Positions 34,901 to 47,339 of a stretch of 64,000 nt of DNA are shown here, piece by piece. The DNA comes from Gnetum montanum (taxonomy: Eukaryota; Streptophyta; Gnetopsida; Gnetales; Gnetaceae), in NCBI GenBank assembly GCA_015680685.1, contig MNCI01000651.1, forward strand, positions 238,053-302,052. The letters run 5' to 3'. Both the position numbers and the translations under genes were made by a program. The notes under the pieces were generated by a model. That model did no database searches. It saw nothing but the letters and a program-made list of their open reading frames with translations, and was not told where the DNA came from. Every line of letters starts with the position of its first letter. Position 1 is the stretch's first letter.

Positions 34901-36535
34901 ATAGAATGACCCACTTTTTTGACCCCTAGGCCTTGCCAAAATCCTTTGGAACTTTTAAATATCCTAGAAGTAGTTTAAAATGATACAAAACTATAATCCC
35001 CATATCATCCATATGGGGGCCATCATGTCTAGTGTGGACTCAAAAATGACCATTAGACACATTGAGTTAACAACAAACAACCTTGTGTACAACCTAGGAT
35101 CATATTTGCACCTTCTAGGGCCCTTAAGCCCTACAAAATTGATCTCAAATGGTTAAAAGGATGTTCCCCTTGATCTTCCTAACTAGATCCACATTGAGCA
35201 TCCCATCCCTAGCATGAGAAAAAGGGAGAAACCCCAAAAACCTCTTAGGAACATCAAAAACTACTAAATTTTGACCTAAAACCTTAGACCTTAACCTTGG
35301 AAACTCTAGGAGCTAACATGAATAGTTGATTATGATGCACATTGGCCTAGACCCAGGATTCTTGTTTTATCAATGCTAGAGAAGGCTCCTTCCATGATGG
35401 GTAGCATGGAAATAGGGGGGTGAAGCTACCTTTCTACTTTTGCTAATAATATAACACTCCTAGAGATAAAACTCTATGCCAGAGAAGCCTAGGACCTCAT
35501 AGCCTTAATATTATGCTTCTTTTATCTTGTTTTAGCCTCCAAAAATCTTCTCCCCCCCCCCCCAATCTTCCACATTGGAGAAATTTTCCTACTGTGGAAA
35601 TAGGTGGTGAAAACTTAGATGCCCTTAAGTGACCTCTAAAGATAATAAAAATTAGCCATAAATTTGCAAAATCATGACCTATAGCCCTAGGAGCCTAGAA
35701 ACCTAGTCAATGTGCTTCCAAAACATTCCAAAACCATAGAATAAGTGTCCCCCAATTCTTCCATAATTGGGATGCTATGCACAATGTGGAAAAAATGAGA
35801 GGAAGCAATTCAATTTGTTTTGACACTCAAAACTAACTCACGTGTCCTCAAAACAAATCTAGAGATGGACAAATCGTAGATATGGGTTTTAGCTACCAGT
35901 TTGACCTTATTTGATCCTATTTTGATTTGTATTTTGATTTTTCATGCTAGGACCCCCTCCATCCATGCTAGCATGCATGGAAACAACGGGTGAAGTTTTA
36001 AAACCTAGTTTTTGGCCTTTATCAACCTCAAGAGTGCCCAATTTTGACATATCTAGCCCTACACTATCTCAAGATGGCCCTGGAACCTCAATTTTAAACC
36101 TCTAGATGTCCTAAAACATACTTTCCTTAGCTTCCATGTTGAGGATCACTCCATGCATGTTGGCCAAGATGGAAACAGTGGGGACCTAGTTTGGAAGCCT
36201 CAAAATTCTTGATTTTTAGTTCCAAACAACACAAAAATAGCCTTGATGAATGCCCAAACTTATCTAATAGCCTTGTGGCCTCAAACCATGGCCTGATAAG
36301 GCCTAAAAATGGCAAAAATATAATCCTTTCTTAATCTATATTGGCCTAGTTCCACCATATGTAGCCTATTTTATTTTATTTGGCATTATTACATGATGTT
36401 TCGACTTGTTTTTGGCCTTGAGTTGCATTGTTGACCTTGCTCATCTTCTTATGACCTGTACATAGCCTTATTTTTACTTTGTTTACTTATTTACATATGT
36501 GTTTCCTTGAATTGATATCAAATGATGGGGTTTGA
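31991..36535 (+). other. Unassigned part of element E
   Basis: About 4.5 kb between the antisense gene and RT for which A and F have only about 0.5-1.5 kb. No coding match on either strand. It is AT-rich with recurring phrases: a roughly 185-bp tandem at 33000-33560, and scattered CCATG-(N)-GCATGGAAAC-type words at about 34810, 35390, 35945 and 36130 that recall the array in the LTR of H. A C10 run lies near 35554. It may hide a further degraded insertion whose ends I could not find. Confidence 0.4.
33000..33560 (+). repeat. Degenerate tandem repeat, about 185-bp unit, three copies
   Basis: Phrases recur in the same order at about 33110, 33293 and 33481 (ATTCATxAATTTxxATGAA then AAAATGGCACAAAA-CC) and at 33010, 33198 and 33380 (AAATxGAGTGATTxxACC). 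Confidence 0.5.
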
Positions 36536-36650
36536 TCACTCCTAATCACCAATTAATAGCTTTTGGCCATAGTCCACTAAGACTCTAAACTAGCATCATG
36601 ACCCACTAAGGCCTTAAACTAGAAAAACTATTATCCTTGTTGACCATTCA
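36536..36650 (+). repeat. Tandem motif on the RT side of the antisense region (element E)
   Basis: Two to three units of CCACTAAGGCCTTAAACTAG type, the same motif as the arrays beside the protease and after integrase. Confidence 0.6.
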
Positions 36651-36989
36651 TTGCCTTATTTTAAGCCTTTTTTGACCTTTATTTAATTGTTATTACACTT
36701 TATTTGATTTGTTTTATCCTATTTATGCCCTTGGATGACCTTGTTTACACTAGAATAGCATGTATTTGCATAATTTTATAACATTTTAGCATTTTTTATT
36801 TACTGTTATCCATGTGTTACTTAATATGCTTGTGGTTCGCATGTAAGACTACCTGGGAGTAGATCAATCTAACTTTAAGCCTGTGTGGGCCTCATAGTAA
36901 TGTAGAATGATATATCAACCTTGATTTCCTAGATCTTAAGCTTGAGAGTCTTGATGATTGCATGGCCTTGATAGAGAAATCTCTAGAAT
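36651..36989 (+). other. Element E spacer before RT
   Basis: AT-rich spacer between the tandem motif and the first recognisable RT-N-terminal codons. Nothing else seen. Confidence 0.4.
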
Positions 36990-38560
36990 GGCCTAGAAAC
37001 CTAGCCAAAATAATTAGAGGTGGGTGACATAACCAAAGACTCTATGGTTAAGGTTCCTATCAAAACACAAAGTGGTAAGGAGAAAACCCTTAAACTAAGT
37101 TTTTCACTAGAACCTGAATAGGATCAAGACATCAACAAGGTCCTATAAGGTAGTGTTAAGGAATTTTCCTTGTGATATGAAGATATGCCAATTCTAGACC
37201 TACACGTAGTCTAGCACAATATCATACTTGATCCTAGCATTATATAAGTTAAGAACTGCAAAATTAGACATGATTTAGCCTTGGTAGTTCACGATGAGAT
37301 CTCAAAGCTCTACCAAGCTAGTTTCATTAAGGATGTCAACTACATAGAATGGATATCCAATATAGTAGTAGTTCCTTAGAAAAATGTGATTGTCCATATT
37401 TGCATCAATTTCCAAGACCTAAATAAGGCAACCATCAATGATGACATTTCTCTTCCTAGTATTGATTAACTTATTGATTCTATGGTTGAGCACACCTTGT
37501 TGTATTTTATGGATTGGATTCTTAGGATATAACTAGAGTAGGATCAACCTAGAGCACTGACTTAGCATGACCTTCACAAATACTTGGTGTACTTTTGCGA
37601 TAATATGATGTCCTTTGGCCTTAAGAATGTGGAAGTAACCTATAAATGAGCCATGACATATATCTTTAGTGATTACATGCTAGGTTTGCTCAACAATTAC
37701 GTAGATGATATAGCTATCAAGTCCAAAGTGGCTAGTGAACATTATAATGGCCTAGATCTTGTGCTAGAATGATGCCTTAAGTACATGCTTAGGATCAATC
37801 CTAAGAAATGTATCTTTAGTGCTAAGACTGGTAAGATTCCTAGCTTTGTAGTATCTGAACTAGGGATTCATGTCTATCCTAATAATGTTAAGGCCATATC
37901 CAAATTAGTAGCACCTACCAACATTAAGGAGCTTCGAGGACTACAAGGTAGATTGTAATTTGTTCATAGGTTTATTGCTTGGCTAATGGATAAGTTATAG
38001 TCCATGCAACACTTTCTTAAGAAATGGGTTTATTATGAGTGGATGAATTAATTTCAAGAGGTCTTTGAAAACCTTAAGTAAGAGGTGGCATAACTACCAA
38101 TAGTCTATCCTCCACAAGAGGGTAAACTATTTTACATTTTCCTTGTCATCTCTGACATGTCCATTGCCTATTTACTTTATTATAAATGTGATTATGAAGT
38201 AAAGATGCTAGTATACTACTTTATCCATGCATTAGTTGCCCATGAAACACGATACACTGAAGTGAAGAAGTATTTTCTAGCACTAGTCTTCTCATTAAGA
38301 ACTAAAGACACTACCTTTTCAGAAGCCAAATCAACATCCTTTTCAAAGATAATGTGCTTATAGCCATAATGATCAACATCTACAAAAGTAGCCATATAGC
38401 TTAATGGAAAGTCATAACTATGAAGTTTGACCTTCATTACATTTCTCAATCCTTAATGAAAGGTCAATCTTTAGTTGTAAAACTCATAGTTTCACTTATT
38501 GATGACCAAGTAGCCATAGATCCTTAGTTCCATAATGAGGACATTAACATTATTAGCCAA
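36990..38560 (+). pseudogene. Element E reverse transcriptase and RNase H
   Basis: Plus-strand RT remnant: VVHDEISKLYQASFI and EWISNIVVVP (about 37285-37380), FQDLNKATINDDISLPSID, MSFGLKNV, the catalytic YVDD at 37698-37709 followed by IAIKS, LRGLQGRL, and an RNase H part with HETRYTEVKKYFLALVF (about 38239-38290). Stops are frequent, often where A has Trp or Gln codons. Confidence 0.85.
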
Positions 38561-39000
38561 GCAACTGAGGGTTATGAGGTAGTCATGCACTTTGATAAAA
38601 ATTCAACTACCCATGGGGCTAGTATTTCTGCCATCATAACATTTCCATTTGGTGAAATCTCATCCTTTGCCTATCATTTTGAGTTTCCATGTACCAACAA
38701 CATAGTAGAGTATGAGGGTTTGATTAGAGGGATGATGGTAGCTCATGACATAGGAATTAGATGCTTAATGATCAAAGGTGATTTACAACTTGTGGTTAAC
38801 CAAGTAATCAAAGTCTATTGATGGAAACCCAAAAATTTACAACCTCATTATGACATAGGAAGGTAATTGATACAAAAATTCATAAACATTGATATCCAAC
38901 ACATATACTAAAATGAGAATGCCATAGCTAATGCCATCGCAATGTTAGCCCTTAGTGTTATGCTAGATGTGTTTAGTAAGTTGTCCACCTTGACCATGGA
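38561..39000 (+). pseudogene. Element E second RNase H (aRNH)
   Basis: Open over 78 codons (38585-38821) with MHFDKNSTTHGASI, CTNNIVEYEGLIRGM (Glu) and MIKGDLQLVVNQVI (Asp), then AIANAIAMLAL. It has the same domain order as in A. The first Asp lies in FDKNS, where A has FDGAS. Confidence 0.82.
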
Positions 39001-39528
39001 TTATGCTATTCCAATCATGTAGAATGCTAAGGATACCTTTGTGGTAATAGATCATACTAATTTTGTTAGGGAGTGGTATGATGGTATCAAATTTTACCTT
39101 ATCCATGGTGAATCCTCACAATACTTGACTACTACTCAAAAGGATGATGTACATAAATGATTGAAGCAGTATGTCATTATAGGTGATAATACATTATGTT
39201 AATGGTCCTATGATGGAATATTATTAAAGTTCTTGGTAAAAATAAAGCCAAAATCATCCAAGAGAAGGTTCATGAGGGTTTTTGTGGGGGACATATACAA
39301 CCTATAGCTATGGCCACTAGGATTAGATAGCTAGGCTATTACTGGCTCTATATGAAAAATTTCTGCCTATAGAAGGTTAAGTTTTGTGACACATGAAAAT
39401 GGCATAGAAGCTTGATACGTTTACCACCAACTAAGCTACATACCACTTAGATCATTTAGTTGTTTCAATGATGGGGGTTTGATATCATTGAACCTATAAC
39501 ATCTAAGTCTTCAATTGGGCATAGCTAT
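39001..39528 (+). pseudogene. Element E integrase, N-terminal part only
   Basis: Zinc-binding region (VHEGFCGGH near 39269-39295, KFCDTxKWHRSL near 39380-39415) and the start of the core, FDIIEPITSKSSIGHS (39477-39525). It is cut off at 39528 by the LTR of element H. The remainder should lie beyond H, outside the window. Confidence 0.82.
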
Positions 39529-40995
39529 TGTAATTGAAAAACTCAATTACAATAAAATTGAGAGGTTTGGTGTAGTAGCATCAACCTTGAATCCTTCAAG
39601 CCTTTGAAAAATGGGATTTTAGGTATCTTGCATGGTCCATAAAATCACCTAGGGACTTATAGAATGTAAAATATGGGGTTTAGAAAATAAAATGCAAAAA
39701 ATCATAAATTTGTACAATGGAAAGAAAATGCAGATTGCACCCGAAATGACACTTTAAAACTATATTTAACATAATAAAGAATGAGTTCTAGAAATGTGTA
39801 TAAGAAGTTTCCATGATAGAAAAAATGGGAGGTTCATTTGGACAAAAGTTCAAAGCTTGTTGAAGTCAATGTGATTTGCTCCATGATCTTGATGCTCAGC
39901 CACTCCTAATGCTTTTGAACCTCATCTACTACAACTTCAGATCTATAACATGGGTCACTATTGGGACGTAAAAATAGTGGGAAATTTGGCTACAAAATTG
40001 CTCCATGCTAGGAGTTGGGAATCCCAAAAATGCAGTGATAAAACCAAAAAACCACAAGTCTCAAGGGGATAGTAAAGAGGATAATAGGGTTATAGGAGTT
40101 TCACATTGGATGGGTGGGGCTCTAAGAAGCTATGTTTCCCAAGTGTTGCAAGAGCTCTTAGAGGCCAAAATTATTATGTGCTCAAAAATTAAAATGTGTG
40201 AAATGTGAAAAGGGTGTTGGGGCTTTGATTTTATAGGTTTTGGACCATGATGTTTGCTGCAAATGGGCCAACATTTTCAGTGAAAATTATTGCAAATTTA
40301 TACCTCATACAGGTCAGGTGGGTGCCAAAATTTGTAAGGTTATCATATATAGTACGTGCTAAACTCCCATGACCATTATTTTTACTATAAATAGTAATGG
40401 AAACACACCTTCCATGCTAAGGATTTTGCTATAAGTTTTGATATGGTTGGTCAAACTTGAAGTCATTTGAGTGTTAATAATCTTGCTCATGTTGCTTCCA
40501 CAATTGGGGCATGTAGTTTCCATGTTGGGGGTGACGACTCCACATTGACAAAAAACTTCCATGTTGAGGGGAAAAGGTCTCCCTGTTGTTCATGTAGTCT
40601 CAATGTTGGGGATGATGTTTTCACACTGATGGGAAAACCCCCATCCCTTCATGTTGAGAGTAGGTGAGATTTACCTCCTACAGGTATTTCTAGTATATAA
40701 AAGTGTATACCCCTCATAAAACCCATCAAATTGCTGTTTTTGTCATGCCAAAAGGTAGTTTGATCCTCCCCCCTTTCCCAAGCCCAAATATAAACACTAG
40801 ATGACTCTTTTCACATGGGAAATGAGGCTTTGACAACTTATGAGGTATTTCTCAAATTCTAAAGTATGAAATATGTGAAATTGCCTCTTATGAATTATAA
40901 TATTCACATTTACAATGAATTTTTACCTTGATTTTCATGGGGTGAAAGCTAGATGATGAAAGTTAATTATAACATGCAAATTTATGGGTGGTTCA
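39529..40995 (-). repeat. Element H 3' LTR
   Basis: About 1.47 kb, minus orientation: on the plus strand it starts TGTAATTG at 39529 and ends GGTTCA at 40995, next to H's polypurine tract. Its left end contains a near-perfect palindrome, TTGTAATTG (39528-39536) against CAATTACAA (39544-39552). A tandem array of CCATGTTGGGGATGA-type units lies at 40460-40670. The ORFs in it are not genes. Confidence 0.75.
40460..40670 (+). repeat. Tandem array inside the LTR of H
   Basis: About five or six units of 33-40 bp with the core CCATGTTGGGGGTGACGACT / CCACATTGACAAAAAA, alternating between the two half-units. Confidence 0.6.
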
Positions 40996-41063
40996 ATGTC
41001 CCTCTTTATTAATGTTTAGAGGATTGACCCAATAGGCATTGACAAAGAATACAAAACACCACT
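40987..41063 (-). promoter_or_regulatory. Element H polypurine tract inside an imperfect palindrome
   Basis: Minus-strand purine run CATTAATAAAGAGGGACAT leads into the LTR. The right arm GCATTGACAAAGAATACAAAACACC pairs with the left arm, as in A, C, D and F. Confidence 0.7.
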
Positions 41064-41939
41064 ACAAGTCCACCACTGATGTTCCTCCTCCATGCTTGAT
41101 CTAGTTATTTCGAACCATGCCAAAGAGTGCTTGTTATGATGGGATGAGGCTATGATGATGAGATGGAAATAAGGTCATAGGAAAATGGTTATAAAGTTTA
41201 ACAATGCATTCCATGATTGAAACTCATGGCTATAGTACTATCATGTTTTGAAATGTTGGTTACTTAGCAGATGTGTTGGAGAACACAATCACATTACTCC
41301 AAAGTTATTTTGGCTATTGGAATTTCAAGCTTCATTGGTTATTTTAATCCTTAGAAATTTTATTTCCTTCTTTTTTTGTGGGATGAGACCTTCCTTGGGC
41401 CTCATTTCCAAGTCTCCTTTGACATAGTTTTCCTATTAAATGAATTGCATTACATCCAACAGACTAGAGAGTTATCCCATTTAATGAGATGTGTTACACT
41501 TAATGGACTTAATATTTTTCCCATTGAATTAGCTATGTTACATTCAATTGTACTTGAGAATGAAGCATGATGAGGAGATATCATATGAATATATTGCATG
41601 AGTGGAAAATTTAGGTCAACATTGTTTCACAAGGTATGAAAGATCATGAGAAGGTTATGGGATTAAGCTCAAGGAGTGGTGCTAGAGGAAGGTCAAAGGT
41701 ACAAGAACTCTTGACATAGTAGGAAAAACTCACTAAATCTTGCACATTGAGATTACATGGTGACTTACTATAAGAAATTGTTGCACCCTTGTAATGGCTT
41801 CAGGCTTCATCCTGTAAATACAACTCTAAGAGGGTAAGAAAACCAAACAAGTAGAACATGTCATAACATTGTAATGCATGCAAGCCATATAAATTGATAA
41901 AACTAAGATACCCAAGTTACCAATGTCTCTATTTTAATG
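41064..41939 (-). other. Element H 3' spacer
   Basis: Non-coding; position equals the 3' spacers of A, C, D and F. No conserved open frame seen (the 41376-41570 frame has no counterpart). Confidence 0.5.
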
Positions 41940-42060
41940 TTGTGATAAGCCATGGTACCAGTTTAAGGCCTTGGTAGACCATGATGCCAATTTAAGGTCA
42001 TAATAGAACATGGTGCTAGTTTAAGGCCTTGGTAGGCCATGGTAAAGTAGGCACACTTGT
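41940..42060 (-). repeat. Tandem array downstream of integrase (element H)
   Basis: Three to four units of CCAGTTTAAGGCCTTGGTAG / GCTAGTTTAAGGCCTTGGTAG on the plus strand, about 34 bp apart. Confidence 0.8.
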
Positions 42061-42099
42061 TGATGATATTTGGCTACATGTAATATCGCTTTAGATAGG

Positions 42100-42315
42100 A
42101 ATGACTAATCAAATTAACCAACTCATTCTTATCCATGATGGCTATTTAGAATGTTCTATTTCCATAGGCTCTAGTAACAAGAAAGGGCCCTTCCCAATTA
42201 GCTTAGAATTTATCTGAATGCTCACAAATGGCTTTAAGGACTAGGTCATTCTCCTTGATCTTACACTTTGTTAAGTTATGGTGGTGCTACTGCTTCGACC
42301 TCTCTTAATATTTCT
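42100..42315 (-). pseudogene. Element H integrase, C-terminal end
   Basis: Minus-strand sequence aligned with the end of A's integrase (3440-3660): the AAGAAAGGGCCCTTCCCA segment encodes the NWEGPFLV motif, and the GTTATGGTGGTGCTACTGCTTC segment the His-rich KHHHN motif. It is cut by the 5' LTR of F at 42316 and continues at 59279. Confidence 0.8.
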
Positions 42316-44124
42316 TGAAACACCACCAATTTTGAGCTTTAGCATTTCAACTACAAATTTTTCTAAGTGTCAAAACATGATAAATTTTTTCTAACTGTTG
42401 GTGCTATGCTCCCCAACATAGCCAACATAGCATGCATCAAGGCCTATTTGCAAAATTCTCTAAGTGTCAATAAAAATTGTAAGAAAATTTTTCAAAGTGT
42501 CCTACTATGCTCTCACTTTGCCTACTATGCTCTAGAGTGTAGCCAACCTAGCACACTTTCCATGGCCAGTTTGCCCAAGTGCCAAGCTAGAAGTTTTCAG
42601 GATTACCTGGGATGGAAAAAATAGTTTGGCTAATTTTCTATCTTTTAGGTTGTTATGGTATGCTATACTCCCCAATGTAGCAAGCGCAGCATATGTTTCA
42701 GTGGCCAAATTTTCCTAAGTGTTAGGCAAGAAGCTGTCAAGCAAGCTTAGCATGGAAGAGACATTTTGGCAAATTTTTTAACTCTGAAGCTTGCCTCTCT
42801 TACTATGTCCTAGAGTGTAGCCAATGTAACATGAAGGAAGACTATAGATTCTATCAAATTTTTCTAATTATACCTATTATTCTTTACTATGCTCCAGAAC
42901 ATAGCCAACATAACCAATGCTAGACATAAAATTTTGCAAAATTTGACTAAGTGTTGTGTTACGCTCTAGACTGTAGCCATTGTGACATTGAAGAAAAGCT
43001 TTCAATAGCCTCCAAAACCTTACAAAACTTAGCATTAGCCTATGTTTTAGCTCTAACATTCCTTTAGCAAGTAGGAACAAAAATTTGTCTCTTGTGCACC
43101 CCCATTGGTCCCCAAATTGTACCTATACTTGACCCCACTTGAAAGAAGGGAAGATGTAGTCCCAAAGCATAGCCTACAAGCTACACTATTTTTGCATTGT
43201 TTTTAGGTACATTGTGGTCATTCAAACTCTAGCACATGTAGTCTTGGTAGTGTAGTCATAGTTCAGTAGTCTCTGGAGATCCATTATAGTACTCTAGAGC
43301 ATAGCACTTTATTACTCCCATAACAGTGTAGCAAGGGTTTAGCATAGCCCCATCTACCCTCATGCCACGTGGTGCCTGATCTGCATTTTACACTAATCCT
43401 AGCCGTATAAATACCCCTTCATTTAGCATTCTTGGGGTTGGAAAATCAAAAGAGCATTGGGAATTTTGGCATTCTAAGAATTTCTAGCACTTTCACACTC
43501 TCGCACTTGAGCACACCTAGAACTTTGATGCATTTTTAGATCCCTTTGGAAAATTGGTGCACATCATCTAGAATGTAGTTCACCACTATACCCATGGAAC
43601 ACAACAATAGCCAACCTAGTAGGTTTAGTCCCCATGGTAGCCATCAATCCATGTCCCAAACATCCCAAAGACTATGACTACACTGCTATGCTACTATTGT
43701 GCCTACCTGCACATCATGTACCACTCGCACCTCTTTTCTTACAATAGCTACGCTCCCTCATTTGGGGTGGTGCACTTTCATTCTCATGTTTTTTTGCATT
43801 TTTCAAGCATTCTTCTTTGGTATTTAGCATAACATTTGCATTTTTTCACTATTTTGCACGTATTTGCACATTCACATTGCTATTTTCAGGCTAGGACACC
43901 TCACTATGCTCTAGCTTAGCTAGCCCTAGTGCTCACATGTATCATTATATAAACCCCTCTTGCACACATTCGTCTTGACATCTCATAAGTCCCTATTTGA
44001 TTAACAAGACTATTCAAGTCACCTCATCTCGATTTTCTAGCATAGCCCTTGCATGGACTCAAGGTTAGGTTATATGCCTGCTAACCTCTCGATGTTCTAG
44101 CCACTAGAATTTTTGATCATCATT
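42316..44124 (+). repeat. Element F 5' LTR
   Basis: Starts TGAAACACC, the same start as in C and D, and runs about 1.8 kb. It matches 57516-59273 along its length, for example TTTAGCATTTCAACT and CTAAGTGTCAAAACATG. It carries many decayed CTATGCTCTAGAGTGTAGCC motifs, the C-to-T version of the TACGCTCT...AGCGTA palindromes in A and D. A TATAAATA-like word (TATAAATACCCC near 43407) is a candidate TATA box. Confidence 0.85.
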
Positions 44125-44129
44125 GTTTT

Positions 44130-44148
44130 TGGTGCTAGAAGGAGGGCC
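44130..44148 (+). promoter_or_regulatory. Element F primer-binding site
   Basis: TGGTGCTAGAAGGAGGGCC, identical over 19 bases to the site in A, five bases after the LTR. Identity in a strongly decayed element suggests it was fixed when F inserted. Confidence 0.82.
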
Positions 44149-44579
44149 TCTCATTCCCTCTATGTTCAAGGATAGTCTCGTGTGCTTTCTACACCTCTAT
44201 TACTAGTTTCAAGTTAGGGTAGATGTAACACCCCCATGGACCTATCATGGTAGTAGCTAGATCATAGGCTAGCATAGGAGTTATTTGTGATTCATTTGAT
44301 GTAGATTGGTCCCAATTGTTGGTTTTCCTAGAATCCCAGAGGGTGAAATCCTAATTGTACCTGTTATGTTTTAAACTCTAGGTGTTCTAGAGAGCATAAC
44401 AAGCTCTCAGAGTGTAGCGAGCATAACACTAGAGTTAGCCATTTTTCAACAATTTTTCTAGAGTTAGTCATTTTTTTCCTATTTTCATAGTTTTTCATAC
44501 TTCACCATTTTTCTAATGTTCTATACACTTAACCATTTTCTATTCAGAACTATCACTTTTTGCATTTTTACATAGTAAC
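44149..44579 (+). other. Element F 5' leader
   Basis: Untranslated leader between primer-binding site and gag. No other feature seen. Confidence 0.5.
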
Positions 44580-47300
44580 ATGAATCCCACAAACCCTTCA
44601 ACCTCTACCTTGAGCATGAAGGTGACCTATCCCATCTAGCAAGTGGTGGATATTAAGCACCCACTTAGTCCCATACAACCATAATGGTAGTCACTCAGAT
44701 TGTGCAACCAACCACTCGAATACATGGTACTCGACGATGAAAAATACAAATTTCTTTATGCAAATATTTAGGTGGGTCTATGCCTAGACTACCAAGAATT
44801 AAATGCCAAGCAAAGCTTTGACATCATGGATAAAAATGGGAAGGAATTCATTCCTAAAATTGATACCTTCATCTCACTTACTAAGAACTTTCGTTGGTGA
44901 CTGGACCAACTTGTTAGAGTAAGTGGGCCTAATGAAAATGATGTAGCATCAAACTATGATGAGCCCTTGTAAGACAAGCGTGAGAAATTTTAGGCTCGTT
45001 CAAAGAGTGGTATCCCATTTTACTCCTCTATCGAATAGCTTATTTCTAGTTTTTTCCTGCAATAGTCATAATCATCTACCTTCTTTGAGGTAGTGGAGTC
45101 ACCCAAGTCCATGCCTATACTAGCAAGCCACTAAGTATTGCACTTATAATAAGGTGTGGGACCCTCTACCACCTTTCCTTTCATCACCTCTACCTAGTCT
45201 ATACAGCCTTCCTTGCCAGCATCCATGATGCTAACATAGTCGTACATGCATACGATATCCTTGTCTCAACCACACACAAGTCAAGTGTCCTTCATCCCAA
45301 CCATCTCATTAGCACCTCCAACAATAATGCAAGAGACAACTACATGGTGGGTCCTAGCCTCTATGCCTATGTCACAACAGTCACACCTAGCAATACACAT
45401 AGCAGCAAATGCAACAAGTGTCTCCTATTATTGTGCAACCTACAACAGGGCTATGGACTGCTCAGACAACACCATGGGTAGCATAATCGATGCAACCAGT
45501 TGCATCTTCCCCAAGCTTGGACCAAGTGTTCCAACTCATCCAAACACTAATGGAGGAGGTTAAGTAGGTTAAAGCTACTAACTCTAAAATGATCCATGTG
45601 ATGGAATTCTATTAGGATGACCCCATCAGTCCTATGGTCTCGTCACTGCCCTTGCCTCCTAGTGTCTAGCTTCTTTAGTTTACCAAATATAATGGTGAGG
45701 GGGATCCTAATGCCCACCTTGTAAATTTTCATTCTGAATGCCTACTTCTACAAGCATGGCCACATGTAATCATCTGTGCCTTTTCCATGTCCTTAACGAG
45801 CAAGGCATTCAACTGGTACCATGCACTCCCCAAGGCTTCCATATCTAGTTTGAAAGAGTTTCTTAGCCAATTTACAACTCACTTCAAGTACAACTTGAAG
45901 CCTAAGAACACCCTGGACCAACTAATGGAAATCAAGTAGGGGCCTCTAGAGCTTTTGCAAAAATTCATATAACATTGGAGCATCACACTCAATGAATCCC
46001 AGGAGTCAAATACATGAAACCCACCTCTTAGCCATCTTTAAGGATGCAGTAAATGACTTTATTAACTTAAAATTGTACTATTTAGCCTCGTGCTTCCTTA
46101 GCCAAGCCTTCGCTCAAACAAAGAGCATCTAGTATGTGGTAGAGGCTAGCAAGGACCTACCCTATGTGGCCTATAAGAATGCAAACATAAAAAAGGACAA
46201 AGAAAAGTGCAAGGCAACAACAACCATTGTAGCTATGGCCCATGAGGCTAAGCCCAACAATACTAAACCAATGGCCAAGGTGGCTAAAGCCCCAATCAAA
46301 AACAACAAAGCATCTATTTCTACCATAGTAGGAACCAACCAGCCTATATCATTGGTGGCTATGGGGTAAGCTACTACAAGGACAAACTTTAAGCATAAGG
46401 ATCACTCAAAGTATACCCCATTTCCTATCAAGCTATCTAAGCTATTGGACTAGTTGCTTTGTACTGGGTGCATCTAGCACAAGAAAATGTCTAAGGACGT
46501 ATGTAAGCACAATGAGAGGTATTGTGAGGTCCTCAGAAACCCCTTAGCAGCTATGCCAAATGAGCCCCTAGTTCCAAAAAACTTCAAGTTGGACTGATTC
46601 TACAACTATCACCAACTGTATGGACATGACACAAACTACTACTTGGTCTTAAAAGATGACATCTAGTGCATGATTGATTAATAAAAACTAGTCCTTCATG
46701 ATAGCAACCCTATGCACCTAGAAAACCAATCAATCAAGGTCTACAAAGATCCCCTCAATGCTAGCAATGCAAGTTACATCATCAATGCTATCAGTGTTAA
46801 TGATGATGTGGTATCAACGCATGAACCATTTGTGGTTCGTGTACCCTCTGGTAATGCTAGAGCCTTGACATCAACTAGACTACAGATTCCTTTTGTCATC
46901 AAAGCACCACCTTAGGTACCCACAACACCCTTTATGGTTAGGACCCTACAACATGTCATAGTGCTAGTAACACAGACACCCTTTATCATCAAAGTTCCAT
47001 GACATGGAGATCCCCCAGCTACCTAGGCTCTAGTGGTGGAAATTGCACCATAACTTGCTCATCCAAAGTCATATCCCAAGAGATCCCATGAGCGTCTTGC
47101 TGAAAAAATGATTAGGGAATGTTTGGAGTTAAGTCCTCCTAAGCCTATCCCCTTGTCCACCATCCCCATGGCCTCATCATCTCCATATGTCAATGCAACT
47201 ACAAGCAATCAATGAATGATCATTGAGGTTCAAAAGCCTACTACAAAAGAAAAGGCTATATCTCCTTATTGGGAGATTTTTCTCTTGGTCACATGGAGGA
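44580..47300 (+). pseudogene. Element F gag with linker
   Basis: Starts at ATG 44580 (MNPTNPS). The N-terminal block (EKYKFLYANI, GKEFIPKIDTFISLTK) aligns with A's KEYNFICVKI and GKDFTPTAYDIILLTE. The gag core follows: FTKYNGEGDPNAHLVNF (about 45680-45730), FKYNLKPKNTLDQLM (about 45888), HLLAIFKDAVNDFI, and a Lys-rich tail (46136-46369). The knuckle (YNYHQLYGHDTNYY near 46600) has lost its cysteines. The linker to the protease (46700-47300) is Pro/Ser-rich. Multiple stops. Confidence 0.82.
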
Positions 47301-47339
47301 AGTAAGGGCTACTAAAATAATATATAGTGAATAAGAATT

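Larger units (their letters stand above)
20723..39528 (+). mobile_element. Element E: old, interrupted Tat-lineage element
   Basis: Plus-strand element cut on the left by C and on the right by H, with B nested inside. Visible parts in order: gag-protease linker, protease, antisense gene (split by B), RT-RNase H, aRNH, and the first part of integrase. No LTR of E is visible. It is strongly CpG-depleted with many TAA/TAG/TGA codons at places where A has CAA/CAG/CGA, so it is probably the oldest layer. Its protease-to-RT gap is about 4 kb longer than in A even after removing B. Confidence 0.8.
39529..42315 (-). mobile_element. Element H, 3' portion (left of insertion F)
   Basis: Minus-strand Tat-lineage element inserted in the integrase of E. 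This piece holds its 3' LTR, palindromic polypurine tract, 3' spacer, tandem array and the C-terminal end of integrase. It continues at 59279-60492 on the far side of F and is then cut by D. GCTAT at 39524-39528 would be its left TSD; the other end is not in the window. Confidence 0.82.
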
